DNA of 64,000 nucleotides from Candidatus Sumerlaea chitinivorans (GCA_003290465.1 CP030759.1:186001-250000), one strand, 5' to 3'. Shown: positions 20,072-29,871, numbered from the stretch's first letter. The notes: generated from the sequence alone by a model not told the origin. Numbers and translations are program-made.

Positions 20072-23059
20072 ATGACCTCACATACGCGGAAACCAAGGAC
20101 ACGATCAGCTGGACGCGGGATCGCGGTGGCACGTGAACTCGCCTCGTGCGCTGTCCTATTGGGCCTCATTTGTGTGTTTTATTTCCCCCGATTTCTCCCC
20201 TCCTCCTCGCTTGTCATGGGCGACTCGCTGGAGCAAAATGTTCAGCACCGTGTGCACGCCACCCTTGCTTTGCAGGCCGGGCGCTTACCGCATTGGTGCG
20301 ATGCTGTTTTCGGTGGCTATCCGTTCCTAAGCGATCCGCAAACTGCCGTGTTCTTCCCGCCATACCTTGCCCTGTCGCTCTTTGGAGTCGAAGCCGGATC
20401 TTCGCTGGTTTTCGATACGATTGCACTGAGTTTTGTTTTTGCGGCGGCGGTGGGGGCATATCTACTGGCACGCGCAATCGGGGTGGGGCGGATTGGGGCA
20501 ATTGGGGCCGGCGTCTTTTTCGGTCTCAATGGTTACATGGTCAATCATCTCAGCCACACCGTGATTACGTCAGCCATTGCCTGCGGTGTGTTTGGGATGG
20601 CCGCTCTGGTGTGGGCACTTCGTCGCGAGGATCGGCGGTGGGCTGCGGTTGCCGCCATGTGCTTTGCTTCCGCGATCCTTTGTGGGCACTGGCAAACGGC
20701 GATGTTTGGATTCTACGCGGCGGGGGTGGGTGCTCTCTTCCTTATCCTGCGCAATGCGCTGGTTGCTCGGTCCTTTAAGCCACTCCGTCGTGGGGTCATT
20801 TTGATCGTTTTGGCCTTCGGACTCGGTGTCCTCGGCGCGACTTTGCAGGTTTTGCCGACACTTGAATTCCTCAAGCATTCCACCCGGGCGAAAGTGAGCC
20901 TCGATTTTGCGACAGCGTATAGCTTGCCCGCGAAGCAGCTTCCGGGGCTTCTGATGCCTTCGCTTTATCAACCGCTCGTGTGGAGGATCCCACCGGAAAA
21001 CCGCTGGGAGCTGTGCTGGAGCACGTGGGGCATTGATGGGTCGTGGGAATTTCAGTTTTGGTGTGGCATTGTTGGGTTTACCTTGATTCTTTTCGGCTGG
21101 TTTGCCCGGGCCACGCGACCCTCTGCATGGCTCCTCTTGGGCTCGGTCGTTCTCACCGTGGTGGCTTCGCTCGGCAAGGATGTGAGGCTTTACGAATGGA
21201 TGTACTACCATCTTCCGGGTTGGCAACAGATCCGCATTCCTCCGCGAATGTTGTGGGTAGGTTTTTTATCTGGAGCGCTGCTTGTCGGGATGGGCTTAGA
21301 GGTCGTTGCAACTCGCCCACGCTGGCCGGCACGGCGCATCGCAGCTCCTCTCACTGCCATTGTGCTCGTGGCATTGGCAATGGGCGGCATGTACATGATT
21401 CTCTGGGCACTTCAGCTCACGGGCACGTGGGCAAGTGCGCTGGAGATGCTCTTCGTGATCAACCCTCTCTATCGTATTGGGGTCCACCGCACTCAAACGG
21501 ACTTCCTGCGCGACATGGCGGAGCAATTTGCCATCGGCGGCGGAACACTTGCGTTGGCCCTTGTGTGGCTTTTCTTGGTTGGCAAGCGACGCCACCCTGC
21601 GCCGCTTCTTGCCTTTACTGCCGTGCTGCTTATGTTTGGCGAGCTGGTCGTCTATGGAGTCCACAAGAACATTGGAGTCGGCAATCCCGGTTACAGCACG
21701 GCTATTACGCCTATGCATGCTGGGCTACCCGAGCGTCCCGCTGGGAGGTTGCACAGTTTCTATCCGGGGCCGTGGGAGAAGAACACTGGGGAGTCCTCTG
21801 GGATTCCCTACACGGGTGGCTACAATCCTCTCCAGCTTGCTTGGGTGAACCCCTTCGTTCCCCCTGAGGAATCAAGTCGTGGCCTCCGAACCCGCGAGAA
21901 CGGGCTGGATGTTTGGAACGTGACGGACATCGCGGTTCCGGCTGGTGGTGTCGATGTGCAATTGGCTTCGGCCTCAGTCCACCTGTCTACGGGGACTCAG
22001 ACTGTGTTGCTCAGCCAGAGCGATCCCCAAGCACCGGACGAATTAACCTTCGATTTTGGGGAAGGGAGGCCACTTAAGCGCGTGCACCTCGTGAGTGGGG
22101 CCATGGGATGTCTCGGTTTCGACGATGGAACGACAGTGGGAATCGTGGAGTTTCTCGGTCCGCAGCATGATACGGTAGCCAGTGCACCACTACGTTTGGG
22201 AATGGAAACCGCCGAGTGGACGTACGACCAGCACGCCACTCCTACTTTGGTCCGCCACCAGCGGCCGCGATCCGCATTTACTGAGTTTAACGCAGGATAC
22301 ACAACCGGAGGGCTCACGTTTTTCCTCGGATCCTTTGAGGTCCCCACGACCGAAGTCCGATCGGTGCGCATTCGCGCCGAACTTGAAGCGCCGCGCTGGC
22401 TCGCCGTGACCCATCTGATCGCGGAGGACGACAGCGGGCAGCTCGACGCTCGGGTGGCATTGGAAGGATTGGGCTACCGGCAGCTTGGCTCAAAACACCC
22501 TGCGTGGATCTATTTACGTCGCCCCGAGCCCCCTGGATGGGCGTGGCTTGTTCCCTCAGCTGTTCCAGTTAGCTACAAGAAGAACTTTCAGTGGGTGATC
22601 CAGCGGTACAATGATCCCGCGTGGGATCCGCGCAAGGTTGTGCTGGTGGATAAGCACCAATTGTTGCGGGTGGGAGAGGTGGCAGCGTTCAACGCAGCGG
22701 AGCCCGAGAGCTTTGCCGGCGAGGTGGAGATTGCGCACCCGGTCCCTGAATACTGGCGATTTCGTATCCGGACGAACGATCGAGGATGGCTTGGGATCTC
22801 TCAGGCGTGGTACCCCGGCTGGCGCGCGACTCTCGACGGCGCGGACGTGACACCGCAATTACTCCGCGCGAACGGAGGGCACACAGCTTTACCCGTGCCT
22901 GCGGGCGAGCACGTGCTCGAGTTGAACTACTCAACGCCATGGTTCTGGCTTGGGGCTTTGCTGTCAGCCTTCGCGTGGTTCTCGATAATACTCGTAGCGC
23001 TCGTACCTCCCCACAGAGCGCCTCCTAATTCCCGGCAGCTTGCTGCGAGCAATTGCTAA
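20072..23059 (+). CDS. YfhO-like polytopic membrane protein
   Basis: 995 residues from the ATG at 20072; a TTG 45 bp earlier is in frame. About twelve hydrophobic helices fill residues 25-540, with the first-loop pattern MGDSLEQN...GRLPHWCDAVFGGYPFLSDPQT seen in bacterial YfhO proteins of the GT-C fold. A periplasmic beta-rich domain of about 430 residues follows, containing ISQAWYPGWRATLDG and VLELNYSTPWFWLG, and one last helix. YfhO-family proteins are implicated in glycosylating lipoteichoic acid or other envelope glycans; the substrate here is unknown. A second family member lies at 58982-61804. Confidence 0.78.
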   Translation: MTSHTRKPRTRSAGRGIAVARELASCAVLLGLICVFYFPRFLPSSSLVMGDSLEQNVQHRVHATLALQAGRLPHWCDAVFGGYPFLSDPQTAVFFPPYLALSLFGVEAGSSLVFDTIALSFVFAAAVGAYLLARAIGVGRIGAIGAGVFFGLNGYMVNHLSHTVITSAIACGVFGMAALVWALRREDRRWAAVAAMCFASAILCGHWQTAMFGFYAAGVGALFLILRNALVARSFKPLRRGVILIVLAFGLGVLGATLQVLPTLEFLKHSTRAKVSLDFATAYSLPAKQLPGLLMPSLYQPLVWRIPPENRWELCWSTWGIDGSWEFQFWCGIVGFTLILFGWFARATRPSAWLLLGSVVLTVVASLGKDVRLYEWMYYHLPGWQQIRIPPRMLWVGFLSGALLVGMGLEVVATRPRWPARRIAAPLTAIVLVALAMGGMYMILWALQLTGTWASALEMLFVINPLYRIGVHRTQTDFLRDMAEQFAIGGGTLALALVWLFLVGKRRHPAPLLAFTAVLLMFGELVVYGVHKNIGVGNPGYSTAITPMHAGLPERPAGRLHSFYPGPWEKNTGESSGIPYTGGYNPLQLAWVNPFVPPEESSRGLRTRENGLDVWNVTDIAVPAGGVDVQLASASVHLSTGTQTVLLSQSDPQAPDELTFDFGEGRPLKRVHLVSGAMGCLGFDDGTTVGIVEFLGPQHDTVASAPLRLGMETAEWTYDQHATPTLVRHQRPRSAFTEFNAGYTTGGLTFFLGSFEVPTTEVRSVRIRAELEAPRWLAVTHLIAEDDSGQLDARVALEGLGYRQLGSKHPAWIYLRRPEPPGWAWLVPSAVPVSYKKNFQWVIQRYNDPAWDPRKVVLVDKHQLLRVGEVAAFNAAEPESFAGEVEIAHPVPEYWRFRIRTNDRGWLGISQAWYPGWRATLDGADVTPQLLRANGGHTALPVPAGEHVLELNYSTPWFWLGALLSAFAWFSIILVALVPPHRAPPNSRQLAASNC

Positions 23060-23226
23060 AAAGCCTTGCTACTTTCGGGACGTGTAGCTACTCGGTGCCG
23101 TGAAGTCTTGCAAATGGGCGAGTTGAAAAGCTGTGTATGGGCTCTTCCTTTAGCCCGAGCAGAAATAGGGATAACACCCCACTCGCTGCGATTCGCGAAA
23201 GCTAAAGCGAAAGCGAGGTTGGCAGC

Positions 23227-26016
23227 GTGTCCGCGATGAGAGAAGGCAATTGCGAATCAAACGGGCAGGCAGGACAAGAAGGCGTGCTGCTGGTCGTAGA
23301 CAAGGACGGTCATATCCAAGCTGTCGAGGGGGGAGCAGGGGAGCTTTTTGGCCGCGAGCCTTCGACTCTGGTAGGGCTTTCGCTCGCGGAGCTGTTGGGT
23401 GAAGAATGTGCAGCTTGGTGGAAGGAAATGCAAGGGCGCGAATGGCGCACCACCGATCCACCTGCCACGTGGACAGGCAGGATTTTGTCTCCGGAGGGCA
23501 GCGAGGTTCAGGTCGAGATTGAATGGAAACCCCTGGTGGGAGCTGCATCAATGGGTGGCTTACTCCAGCTGCGCTTCCCCAACCCCGAGCTCTCAAAATT
23601 GCGTCGTGACAGCCAAGCCAGCCTCCCATCGGGCCTTTCCTGTAGCTCGTGCTGCTTGTTTGTAAATGCTCCTTACGCCGTGGCCCGACACCGCTTGCTT
23701 TACGATGCCAACGACCGGCCGAGCGATTACCTCTTTCTCGAAGTCAATCCGGCCTTTGAGAGGCTGACCGGCTGGGAAAGCTCGAAAGTCATTGGCAAAA
23801 CGGTCCGCGATCTAATGGGGGACGCGGCTGCCCCATGGATTCAACGGTATGGCGAGGTGGTTGCGTCTGGTCGCCATGCTACGTTTCAGGATTTCGCTCA
23901 GAGACTGAACCGGTGGTATTACGTAGTCGCCTATCCAACAGGTGGAGATGAGTTCATAGTAGCGTTTGACGATGTCACGGAGCGTGTTCAGCTTGCCCAC
24001 GAGCGCGAGCTTCTCACCAAACGCTTGGAGCACGTCCTCGATACTACACCCACGGTCATTACCGTGTTAGAACGTCAGAGGGATGAGTTTGTGCCAGTGT
24101 GGGTCAGTCCGAACGTCGAGATTCTTTTTGGCTATACCCCTGAGGAAGCTCTCGTCCCCGAATTCTGGATTCATGCGATTGAGCCCGAGGACCGAGAAAG
24201 AGTACTTCGGCAAACCGAACAGGTATTCCGCAAGGGCGAAAACTGGATGGAATACCGCATGCGGACGAAGTGGGGACGGTTAGTGTGGGTGCAAGACTAT
24301 TCCCGAGTTACCCGCTATGAAAACGGCGAGCCGCAGGAAGTGATTGTTTCTTGGACCGACATTACGCGACGCGTACTCGACGCTCAGGAACTTGAAGAGA
24401 ACCTGCGCGAGCTGCGTGCGATTCTTACGACTGCCCAAGAGTTGGCCACAAGCCTCAATCCCCAGCAGGTTGCAGAGAGCATCGTCCGCCTTTGTGTCGA
24501 GGTCTTGGGGGCGCGCCTGGCTTGGTTGGGAATCGCGGAACCGAGTGGGTATGTCCGTCCCTTGGCTTGGCTCCCCGCTGAAAGCAAGTATCTGCAATCT
24601 ATCCGCGTGCGCCATGACCAGCAACCTAAGGTACAGGGGGCGACGGGGCGGGCAATTCGGTCGGGCCGCGTGCAGCTTACGGAGGATGTGTTCACCGATC
24701 CAAGATTTTCTCCATGGCGCAAACAAGCCATCGAAGCTGGTTTCTGTACGTCTGCAGCCTTTCCCCTCACAAGTCGAGGTCAAACCTTCGGAGCACTCAA
24801 CGTATATTCCGATCAAGCGGGGTTCTTTTCTGCCCGACGTTTAGAGGTCTTTCAGACCTTTGCCCATTTGGCTGCAGCGGCGCTTCAGAACGCGTTCTTA
24901 TATGAAACGGCCCAAGAGCGTCTGGCGCGCCTCGAGGCGCTGCATTCAATCGACATTGCGATGGCGGATCGCGTCTCACTCGCGACCCCTCTCGAGGAAC
25001 TCCTCAAACAACTGCGCGATCGCTTGGGAGTCGATGTGGCCCTGCTTTTCACCTATGACCCTGAACGTCACGAGCTTTTATGTACTGCCTATTACGGGGC
25101 AAACAGCCCTCCGACTCAGCCGATCGTGAAGCTTGGGCATTATTTTGCCGGGACAGCTGCGGCGCAGCAGAGAAGAGTGGTCGTAGAAAATGTGCCAGAG
25201 GCGTTAGACCGCTTTTTTGACGCCAACTGGGTACGCGCTGAAAAGCTTCAGTGGGGGTGTGCTGTGCCCTTACTCAGGGGTACCGAGTTGCTCGGCGTGA
25301 TGGAAATCTTTCAGCGGCGGCCTTTTCAGCCTGATCCCGAGTGGTTTGCTTTTTTGGAAATGTTGGCGGGCCAAGCAGCCATAGCAGTGGATCTCGCTAA
25401 ACAAGCACACGAAGCTGAGGCAGCCGCCATTGCATTGCGTGACGCCTACGACGCAACAATAGAAGGTTGGTCACGAGCCATAGACTTAAGGGATCACGAG
25501 ACTAAAGGACACTCCCAGCGCGTGGCGGACCTCACCGTGCGGTTAGCTTGGGCGGTAGGAGTCGAGCCGGAGCAGATTATCCATATTCGTCGCGGGGCAC
25601 TGCTTCACGATGTGGGCAAACTCGGAGTGCCGGATGCAATTTTGCGAAAGCCGGGGCCCCTCACACCAGAAGAGTGGGAGATCATGCGTAAGCACCCGCA
25701 GTACGCGATGGACATGCTGGGAGAGATCGAATTTCTCCGGCCTGCTCTCGAAATCCCGTACTGTCACCACGAGAAGTGGGACGGAAGCGGCTATCCACGC
25801 GGCTTGAAAGGAGAAGAAATTCCGTTATCCGCGAGACTTTTTGCTGTGGTAGACGTGTGGGATGCCCTTGCCAGCGACCGGCCCTATCGGGCAGCATGGC
25901 CCCACGACTGGATCGTCGAGTATATTCGCGAGCAATCTGGGAAACACTTTGACCCCAAGGTGGTCGAGGTTTTCCTCGAGATGATTCAGAAGCTCTCGTT
26001 GCGGAATCATCGGTAA
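23227..26016 (+). CDS. multi-PAS/GAF sensor with HD-GYP cyclic-di-GMP phosphodiesterase
   Basis: 929 residues from a GTG with GAGG 9 bp upstream. No membrane segment. In order: PAS-like (about 15-125), PAS (about 150-255), PAS/PAC (about 265-385, ending MEYRMRTKWGRLVWVQDYSRV and VSWTDITRRV), GAF (about 395-560), GAF (about 570-725), and HD-GYP (about 740-920). The HD-GYP signature is complete: HDVGKLGVPD near 793 and HHEKWDGSGYPRGLKGEEIP near 843. It should therefore hydrolyse cyclic-di-GMP in response to one or more small-molecule or redox signals. It has no receiver or kinase domain and stands alone. Confidence 0.92.
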   Translation: MSAMREGNCESNGQAGQEGVLLVVDKDGHIQAVEGGAGELFGREPSTLVGLSLAELLGEECAAWWKEMQGREWRTTDPPATWTGRILSPEGSEVQVEIEWKPLVGAASMGGLLQLRFPNPELSKLRRDSQASLPSGLSCSSCCLFVNAPYAVARHRLLYDANDRPSDYLFLEVNPAFERLTGWESSKVIGKTVRDLMGDAAAPWIQRYGEVVASGRHATFQDFAQRLNRWYYVVAYPTGGDEFIVAFDDVTERVQLAHERELLTKRLEHVLDTTPTVITVLERQRDEFVPVWVSPNVEILFGYTPEEALVPEFWIHAIEPEDRERVLRQTEQVFRKGENWMEYRMRTKWGRLVWVQDYSRVTRYENGEPQEVIVSWTDITRRVLDAQELEENLRELRAILTTAQELATSLNPQQVAESIVRLCVEVLGARLAWLGIAEPSGYVRPLAWLPAESKYLQSIRVRHDQQPKVQGATGRAIRSGRVQLTEDVFTDPRFSPWRKQAIEAGFCTSAAFPLTSRGQTFGALNVYSDQAGFFSARRLEVFQTFAHLAAAALQNAFLYETAQERLARLEALHSIDIAMADRVSLATPLEELLKQLRDRLGVDVALLFTYDPERHELLCTAYYGANSPPTQPIVKLGHYFAGTAAAQQRRVVVENVPEALDRFFDANWVRAEKLQWGCAVPLLRGTELLGVMEIFQRRPFQPDPEWFAFLEMLAGQAAIAVDLAKQAHEAEAAAIALRDAYDATIEGWSRAIDLRDHETKGHSQRVADLTVRLAWAVGVEPEQIIHIRRGALLHDVGKLGVPDAILRKPGPLTPEEWEIMRKHPQYAMDMLGEIEFLRPALEIPYCHHEKWDGSGYPRGLKGEEIPLSARLFAVVDVWDALASDRPYRAAWPHDWIVEYIREQSGKHFDPKVVEVFLEMIQKLSLRNHR

Positions 26017-26224
26017 TACTTCAACGTGGACGTCTCCGACATGCTATCCTTTGACAGCCGTAGTTGCGCACCGAGTGGCGCGAAATTTGGCAGATAAAGC
26101 CGCGTAGCTGGGGGAAAAGGCCCTACGGCTTTCGCCCTAATTTCCACGCAAGCGGAATCTCGATTTGGCAATATGCCATAGGATCAAGTGTGTGCCAACA
26201 TCGAGGAAGGACAAAGGGAACGTC

Positions 26225-27007
26225 TCACTTCTTGGACCAGATCCCGCGGCGGGCATCTCGTGCCGCCCGCTCGGCCGCGTAGTATTCTGACAGGTCTTGG
26301 AACGGGAGGAAATCCGCGGGCTCGACATAGCCGTAGCCCTGCTCCAACATGTAGCGATTCAGTTCTGTTCCGTCAGCCAACGTCACTAACCCAAGCAGAT
26401 TGCCGTCCGGATCTCGCAGCGGCTCATCAAAAACAATACGAACTTGCTGGGTGCGCGTCAGTTCGCGGAGTCGTCGCATGCCCTCACGAACATAATAACG
26501 GATCACATCGTCGGGGTCTCGCTCCGAAAACATCCGCACTCCCCGCAAACGCACTTCTTCACCGTTCTCGAGAAGGAGGATGCCACGGTTGAAAACTTCT
26601 ACCACGCGCGTCTCGACTGGCTTATAGCGCGTTATGCCGTCCTCGCCTGTTTCTGGTTGCACAACGCTGCGGACTGGCGAACGGCGCGGGAGTGGCTCAA
26701 GGGGCGGAACCGCCAGCGTAGACAAAATCAACCGCGAGTACTCCAATTCTGTAAGCCGCCGTGTGGGACCAAGAGGTTTGGCGACAGGAGTTTCAATTTG
26801 GGTGACTATGAAAGGACTTAGCTCGTAGCCGTCTTGCCATGACCACTGTTGAGCGTATTTATCGTAAATTTTCTGAGCCTTACGCGAAGGGCCGACCGCG
26901 GAATCACTGCTGCGCCCACTTCGCCTTTCCGCTTGGGCACGGCATTCACTCGCCACGCAAATCCCGAGCACCATCATGACCCAGAAGCATGCCAACTTGC
27001 CCGCCAT
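26225..27007 (-). CDS. secreted SNase-fold protein with degenerate active site
   Basis: 260 residues from MAGKLACFW, which gives a normal signal peptide ending near CRAQA. Residues about 145-260 have the staphylococcal-nuclease fold pattern: LLLENGEEVRLRGV, VRIVFDEPLRDPDGN, ADGTELNRYMLEQGYGYV and ERAARDARRGIW. Against the family, the DGDT calcium-binding motif is replaced by FNRG, the Asp after the RL-GV strand by Arg, and the Arg of the D-YGR turn by Asn. It probably does not cut DNA and may be a binding or structural domain. Residues 30-140 are unrecognised. Its promoter region is shared with the divergent pterin synthase. Confidence 0.72.
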   Translation of the reverse strand: MAGKLACFWVMMVLGICVASECRAQAERRSGRSSDSAVGPSRKAQKIYDKYAQQWSWQDGYELSPFIVTQIETPVAKPLGPTRRLTELEYSRLILSTLAVPPLEPLPRRSPVRSVVQPETGEDGITRYKPVETRVVEVFNRGILLLENGEEVRLRGVRMFSERDPDDVIRYYVREGMRRLRELTRTQQVRIVFDEPLRDPDGNLLGLVTLADGTELNRYMLEQGYGYVEPADFLPFQDLSEYYAAERAARDARRGIWSKK

Positions 27008-27109
27008 TTTCAGCGTTCCTTTAGTAGTTCGGTATTGAGTATGTTTCACCATGACGCGACTGGCAAGCATGTGCAACCTTCAATTGCATTGACCGCGTGG
27101 TACATTCAT

Positions 27110-27123
27110 GAGGCACGTGCCTC
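27110..27123. repeat. 14-bp perfect palindrome between divergent genes
   Basis: GAGGCAC/GTGCCTC lies 102 bp before the SNase-like gene and 119 bp before the pterin synthase gene. It could be an operator, but a few such palindromes are expected by chance in a window this size. Confidence 0.3.
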
Positions 27124-27242
27124 GGTCCAAGTGGCGCAAGCGGCTAGCGACTGGAGGTGGCAAGGCGGGGAACACAACATCGGGGAATAACCCACCGGTC
27201 AGATGGCTAACATTTTCAGGCTTAGAGCTGGAGGTCACATTG

Positions 27243-27680
27243 ATGGTTTACCTCACAAGGCGTGTGGGTTTTTGTGCCAGTCACCGCCTTTTCAATCCAC
27301 ATCTTTCAGATGAAGAAAACGAGAAGATTTATGGCCGCTGCAGCAACCCGAACGGCCATGGCCACAATTATACCCTCGAGGTTACAGTGTGCGGTTCTCC
27401 TGAGCCGCGAACCGGTATGGTCATCGACCTAAAGGAGCTGAAACGCATCATCGTTGAGGAAATCGTGGAACGCGTGGACCACAAACATTTGAACACGGAT
27501 GTGGATTTTCTTCAGGGTGTGATCCCGACTTCCGAGAATCTTGTGATTGCTTTCTGGCAGCTTTTGGAGCGCCGGCTTGGGGGCAGATGTCAGCTGCACG
27601 AAATCCGATTATGGGAGACGGCGAACAACGTTGTAAGTTATCGTGGAGAGGGAGAAAATCTGGTTCGGGTTACTGGCTGA
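27243..27680 (+). CDS. 6-pyruvoyl-tetrahydropterin synthase / 6-carboxy-tetrahydropterin synthase family
   Basis: 145 residues. The ATG at 27243 has GGAGG 8 bp upstream, and this start places the domain at the N-terminus. The zinc histidines are in FCASHRL and NPNGHGHNY. The catalytic Cys is in GRCSNPNG, and DHKHLN and WETANNVVSYRGE supply the other catalytic and pterin-binding residues. The GRCSNPNGHGHNY, TGMVIDL and DHKHLN blocks look more like eukaryotic-type PTPS than short bacterial QueD, so a tetrahydropterin product is possible. No GTP cyclohydrolase or queuosine gene is nearby. Confidence 0.87.
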   Translation: MVYLTRRVGFCASHRLFNPHLSDEENEKIYGRCSNPNGHGHNYTLEVTVCGSPEPRTGMVIDLKELKRIIVEEIVERVDHKHLNTDVDFLQGVIPTSENLVIAFWQLLERRLGGRCQLHEIRLWETANNVVSYRGEGENLVRVTG

Positions 27681-27763
27681 GAGATGACGTGGAATCTGCG
27701 CGCCGCGTGGTGCATTCCAAGCCAAGCCGACTTCTATGGGTGGTAGGGAAAAGTTACTCTCCC

Positions 27764-28543
27764 CTATTTTAGAGCCTCTAATAGTTCATCCGCCGTCCGC
27801 GGCACCAGATGTGGACGGAGGGGGGTGCCATCCGATTTGTAAAAGCCGAGCGTTCCTGCTCGGAATGCCTGTAACTGACGTGCCAGTTCCGCGTCGGTGC
27901 GCATGTCGCATTTCACCGTCAGCCACGAATTCGCGATAGCCGCACGCACTCGTGGATCCTCGAGGATTCTCTTCTCTACGTAGTTACTGTTTTCGGAGTC
28001 AGGATTGGCGAAAAAAACGAGGATTTTCTTTTTCTGCTTTTTGGCAAGATCAAGCGCTGTAGGAATGTCCTTTTGCCAAGTAAGTGGGGGGGCTTGGATC
28101 GGTGGGGTTGGGCCTGTCCCGACGGATGCAGTGGGGGACGGGAGGGGTTTCACCAACCCCAACACGATGTTTGCCGGCTTCTTCACCTGTCCCTGCAGCT
28201 GGCCTCGATACTCTGCGATCAACACGCGAGCTGTGACTTGAGCGCCGACTTTGAGCTGGTCGTGAAACGGGATCTGGTTCCATGTGTCTGGCCAGATCAC
28301 CACGCGAAGACTCCCGGTGTTGTCCTTCAGGACCAAGGAGTGTGGAGCGGTTTCTTTCCACGATGGGGTATAGTTGACCACATTGCCCTCGATGGTGACC
28401 TCGGTGCCGATAAAAGATTTCGTCAGTTCACCGAGCGGCTGAATGACGGATACATCGAACGGAGGCGCGGGAGATTGCTGTGCTTGAAAAACGCTCGCTT
28501 GGATGATCCACACGGCGGTCAGTATCAGGCCTACCCGCTTCAT
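27764..28543 (-). CDS. periplasmic OB-fold plus thioredoxin-fold protein lacking CxxC
   Basis: 259 residues from MKRVGLILTAV, giving a signal peptide ending near VFQAQQ. Residues about 45-140 look like an OB-fold (VTIEGNVVNYTPSW, LVLKDNTGSLRVVIWPD, GAQVTARVLIAEYRGQLQGQV). A Pro-rich linker leads to a thioredoxin-like domain (about 165-259): ALDLAKKQKKKILVFFANPD, LTVKCDMRTDAELARQL and GTLGFYKSDGTPL. The position where CxxC should stand reads NPDSEN, so it is not a redox thioredoxin. The function is unknown. It is divergent from the dehydrogenase gene. Confidence 0.65.
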   Translation of the reverse strand: MKRVGLILTAVWIIQASVFQAQQSPAPPFDVSVIQPLGELTKSFIGTEVTIEGNVVNYTPSWKETAPHSLVLKDNTGSLRVVIWPDTWNQIPFHDQLKVGAQVTARVLIAEYRGQLQGQVKKPANIVLGLVKPLPSPTASVGTGPTPPIQAPPLTWQKDIPTALDLAKKQKKKILVFFANPDSENSNYVEKRILEDPRVRAAIANSWLTVKCDMRTDAELARQLQAFRAGTLGFYKSDGTPLRPHLVPRTADELLEALK

Positions 28544-28813
28544 TTTCTGGATCCTTTCTGCGCTACTCCCTATCCAGAGCGGCGCTGCAAACGTCCGTCC
28601 TTGATCTCTTGAATCGTAACTGTTTGCCATCCTACGGCAAAGAAGGTCAAGCGAAATTCATCGCCAGAAGCTTCTCCGACTCGCTCGGGCTGAACAATAA
28701 CAAGATCCCCGACCAGCCGACAAATGATTTTCGCGTGACAACTTTCCGTGCTCCATTCAACACCCCAGCGACAATAAAGCTCGGATCCCATTCGAATAAA
28801 CGGAGTTCATGAC

Positions 28814-29851
28814 ATGGAGCGTAGCCCAGTTCGCCAACTTGTGGTCATCGAGGGTCGACCTGAGTGGCGAAATGTCGAACTTTCTCCTCTCAAGCCCAAG
28901 TTTCTTCGCGTTCGAACGCTTTTTTCTGGTGTTAGCCAAGGGACGGAACTGCTCGCGTTTGAGTTAAACGCTTCGCCGGACTTGCCCCCCCACCCATTGG
29001 GGTATCAGGTTGCTGGAGAAGTCATTGAGCTGGGGTCGGAAGGGGCAGGTGGCTTCCAAGTGGGTGACCGCGTCGCGTGCTATGGGGCCCCTTACGTCAG
29101 TCACTCGCAGGTGGTAGATGTTCCGTATCTACTGGCCACGCGTGTGCCTCACGCGATGCCACTGCCCCATGCTGCCTTTTGCGGTTTGGGAGCGATTGCG
29201 CTCCACGCTTTCCGTGTCGCCCGACTTTCGCTTGGGGAAGTTGCTGTTGTCATCGGACTTGGCATGCTCGGCAACTTGATTGCGCAGTTTGGCCGAATCG
29301 CAGGTTGTCGGGTGGTTGCAACAGATCTGGCGCAGTCTCGGGCCGAGATTGCGCGATCGGTTGGAATCGAGGTCGCACCTTCGTGGGATTCGCTGGTTGA
29401 TCGCGTGAAAGGTTTTTCAATGGGCAATGGTGCCGACGCGGTGTTTCTTGCCGTGAACCGCTGCTCTGAGGAGTTGCTGAGGCGCGCTACCGAGCTTTTG
29501 CGTTTGCGTGGGCGGCTCGTGATCGTCGGAACGGCTGACGCCCAACTGCCACGAGAAGCGCTCTTCGCGCGCGAAGCCGAGCTCATCGTGTCGCGCGCTG
29601 GAGGGCCGGGACGCTACGATTCCAACTATGAAACCGCATGTGTAGATTATCCCTACGGTTACGTCCGCTGGACAGAAGGTCGAAACGTGGCCGAATATGT
29701 CCGGCTTGCAGCGGAGGGCGCTCTGCAGGTTACGCCGCTCCTCACGGATCTTGTCCCAGTCAGCGAGTTTGCGAAGACGTATGAGAGCCTTTCGTCTGCT
29801 CCTGAGAAACATTTGGGCGTGGTGTTTGATTGGCGCGAGGAAAGTGTTTGA
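28814..29851 (+). CDS. zinc-type medium-chain dehydrogenase (MDR) family protein
   Basis: 345 residues. GroES-like N-terminal domain (SGVSQGTELLAF, HPLGYQVAGEVIELGSEGAGGFQVGDRVACYG) followed by a Rossmann domain with VIGLGMLGNLIAQFGRIAGCRVVATD. The usual catalytic Cys after the first strand is replaced (SGVSQGTEL), a feature of the subgroup acting on bacteriochlorophyllide-like or sugar substrates. The structural four-Cys zinc loop is absent. It is an oxidoreductase of unknown substrate. It ends about 90 bp before the metal transporter operon. Confidence 0.75.
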   Translation: MERSPVRQLVVIEGRPEWRNVELSPLKPKFLRVRTLFSGVSQGTELLAFELNASPDLPPHPLGYQVAGEVIELGSEGAGGFQVGDRVACYGAPYVSHSQVVDVPYLLATRVPHAMPLPHAAFCGLGAIALHAFRVARLSLGEVAVVIGLGMLGNLIAQFGRIAGCRVVATDLAQSRAEIARSVGIEVAPSWDSLVDRVKGFSMGNGADAVFLAVNRCSEELLRRATELLRLRGRLVIVGTADAQLPREALFAREAELIVSRAGGPGRYDSNYETACVDYPYGYVRWTEGRNVAEYVRLAAEGALQVTPLLTDLVPVSEFAKTYESLSSAPEKHLGVVFDWREESV

Positions 29852-29871
29852 GATGCGTAATTGACGATCGC

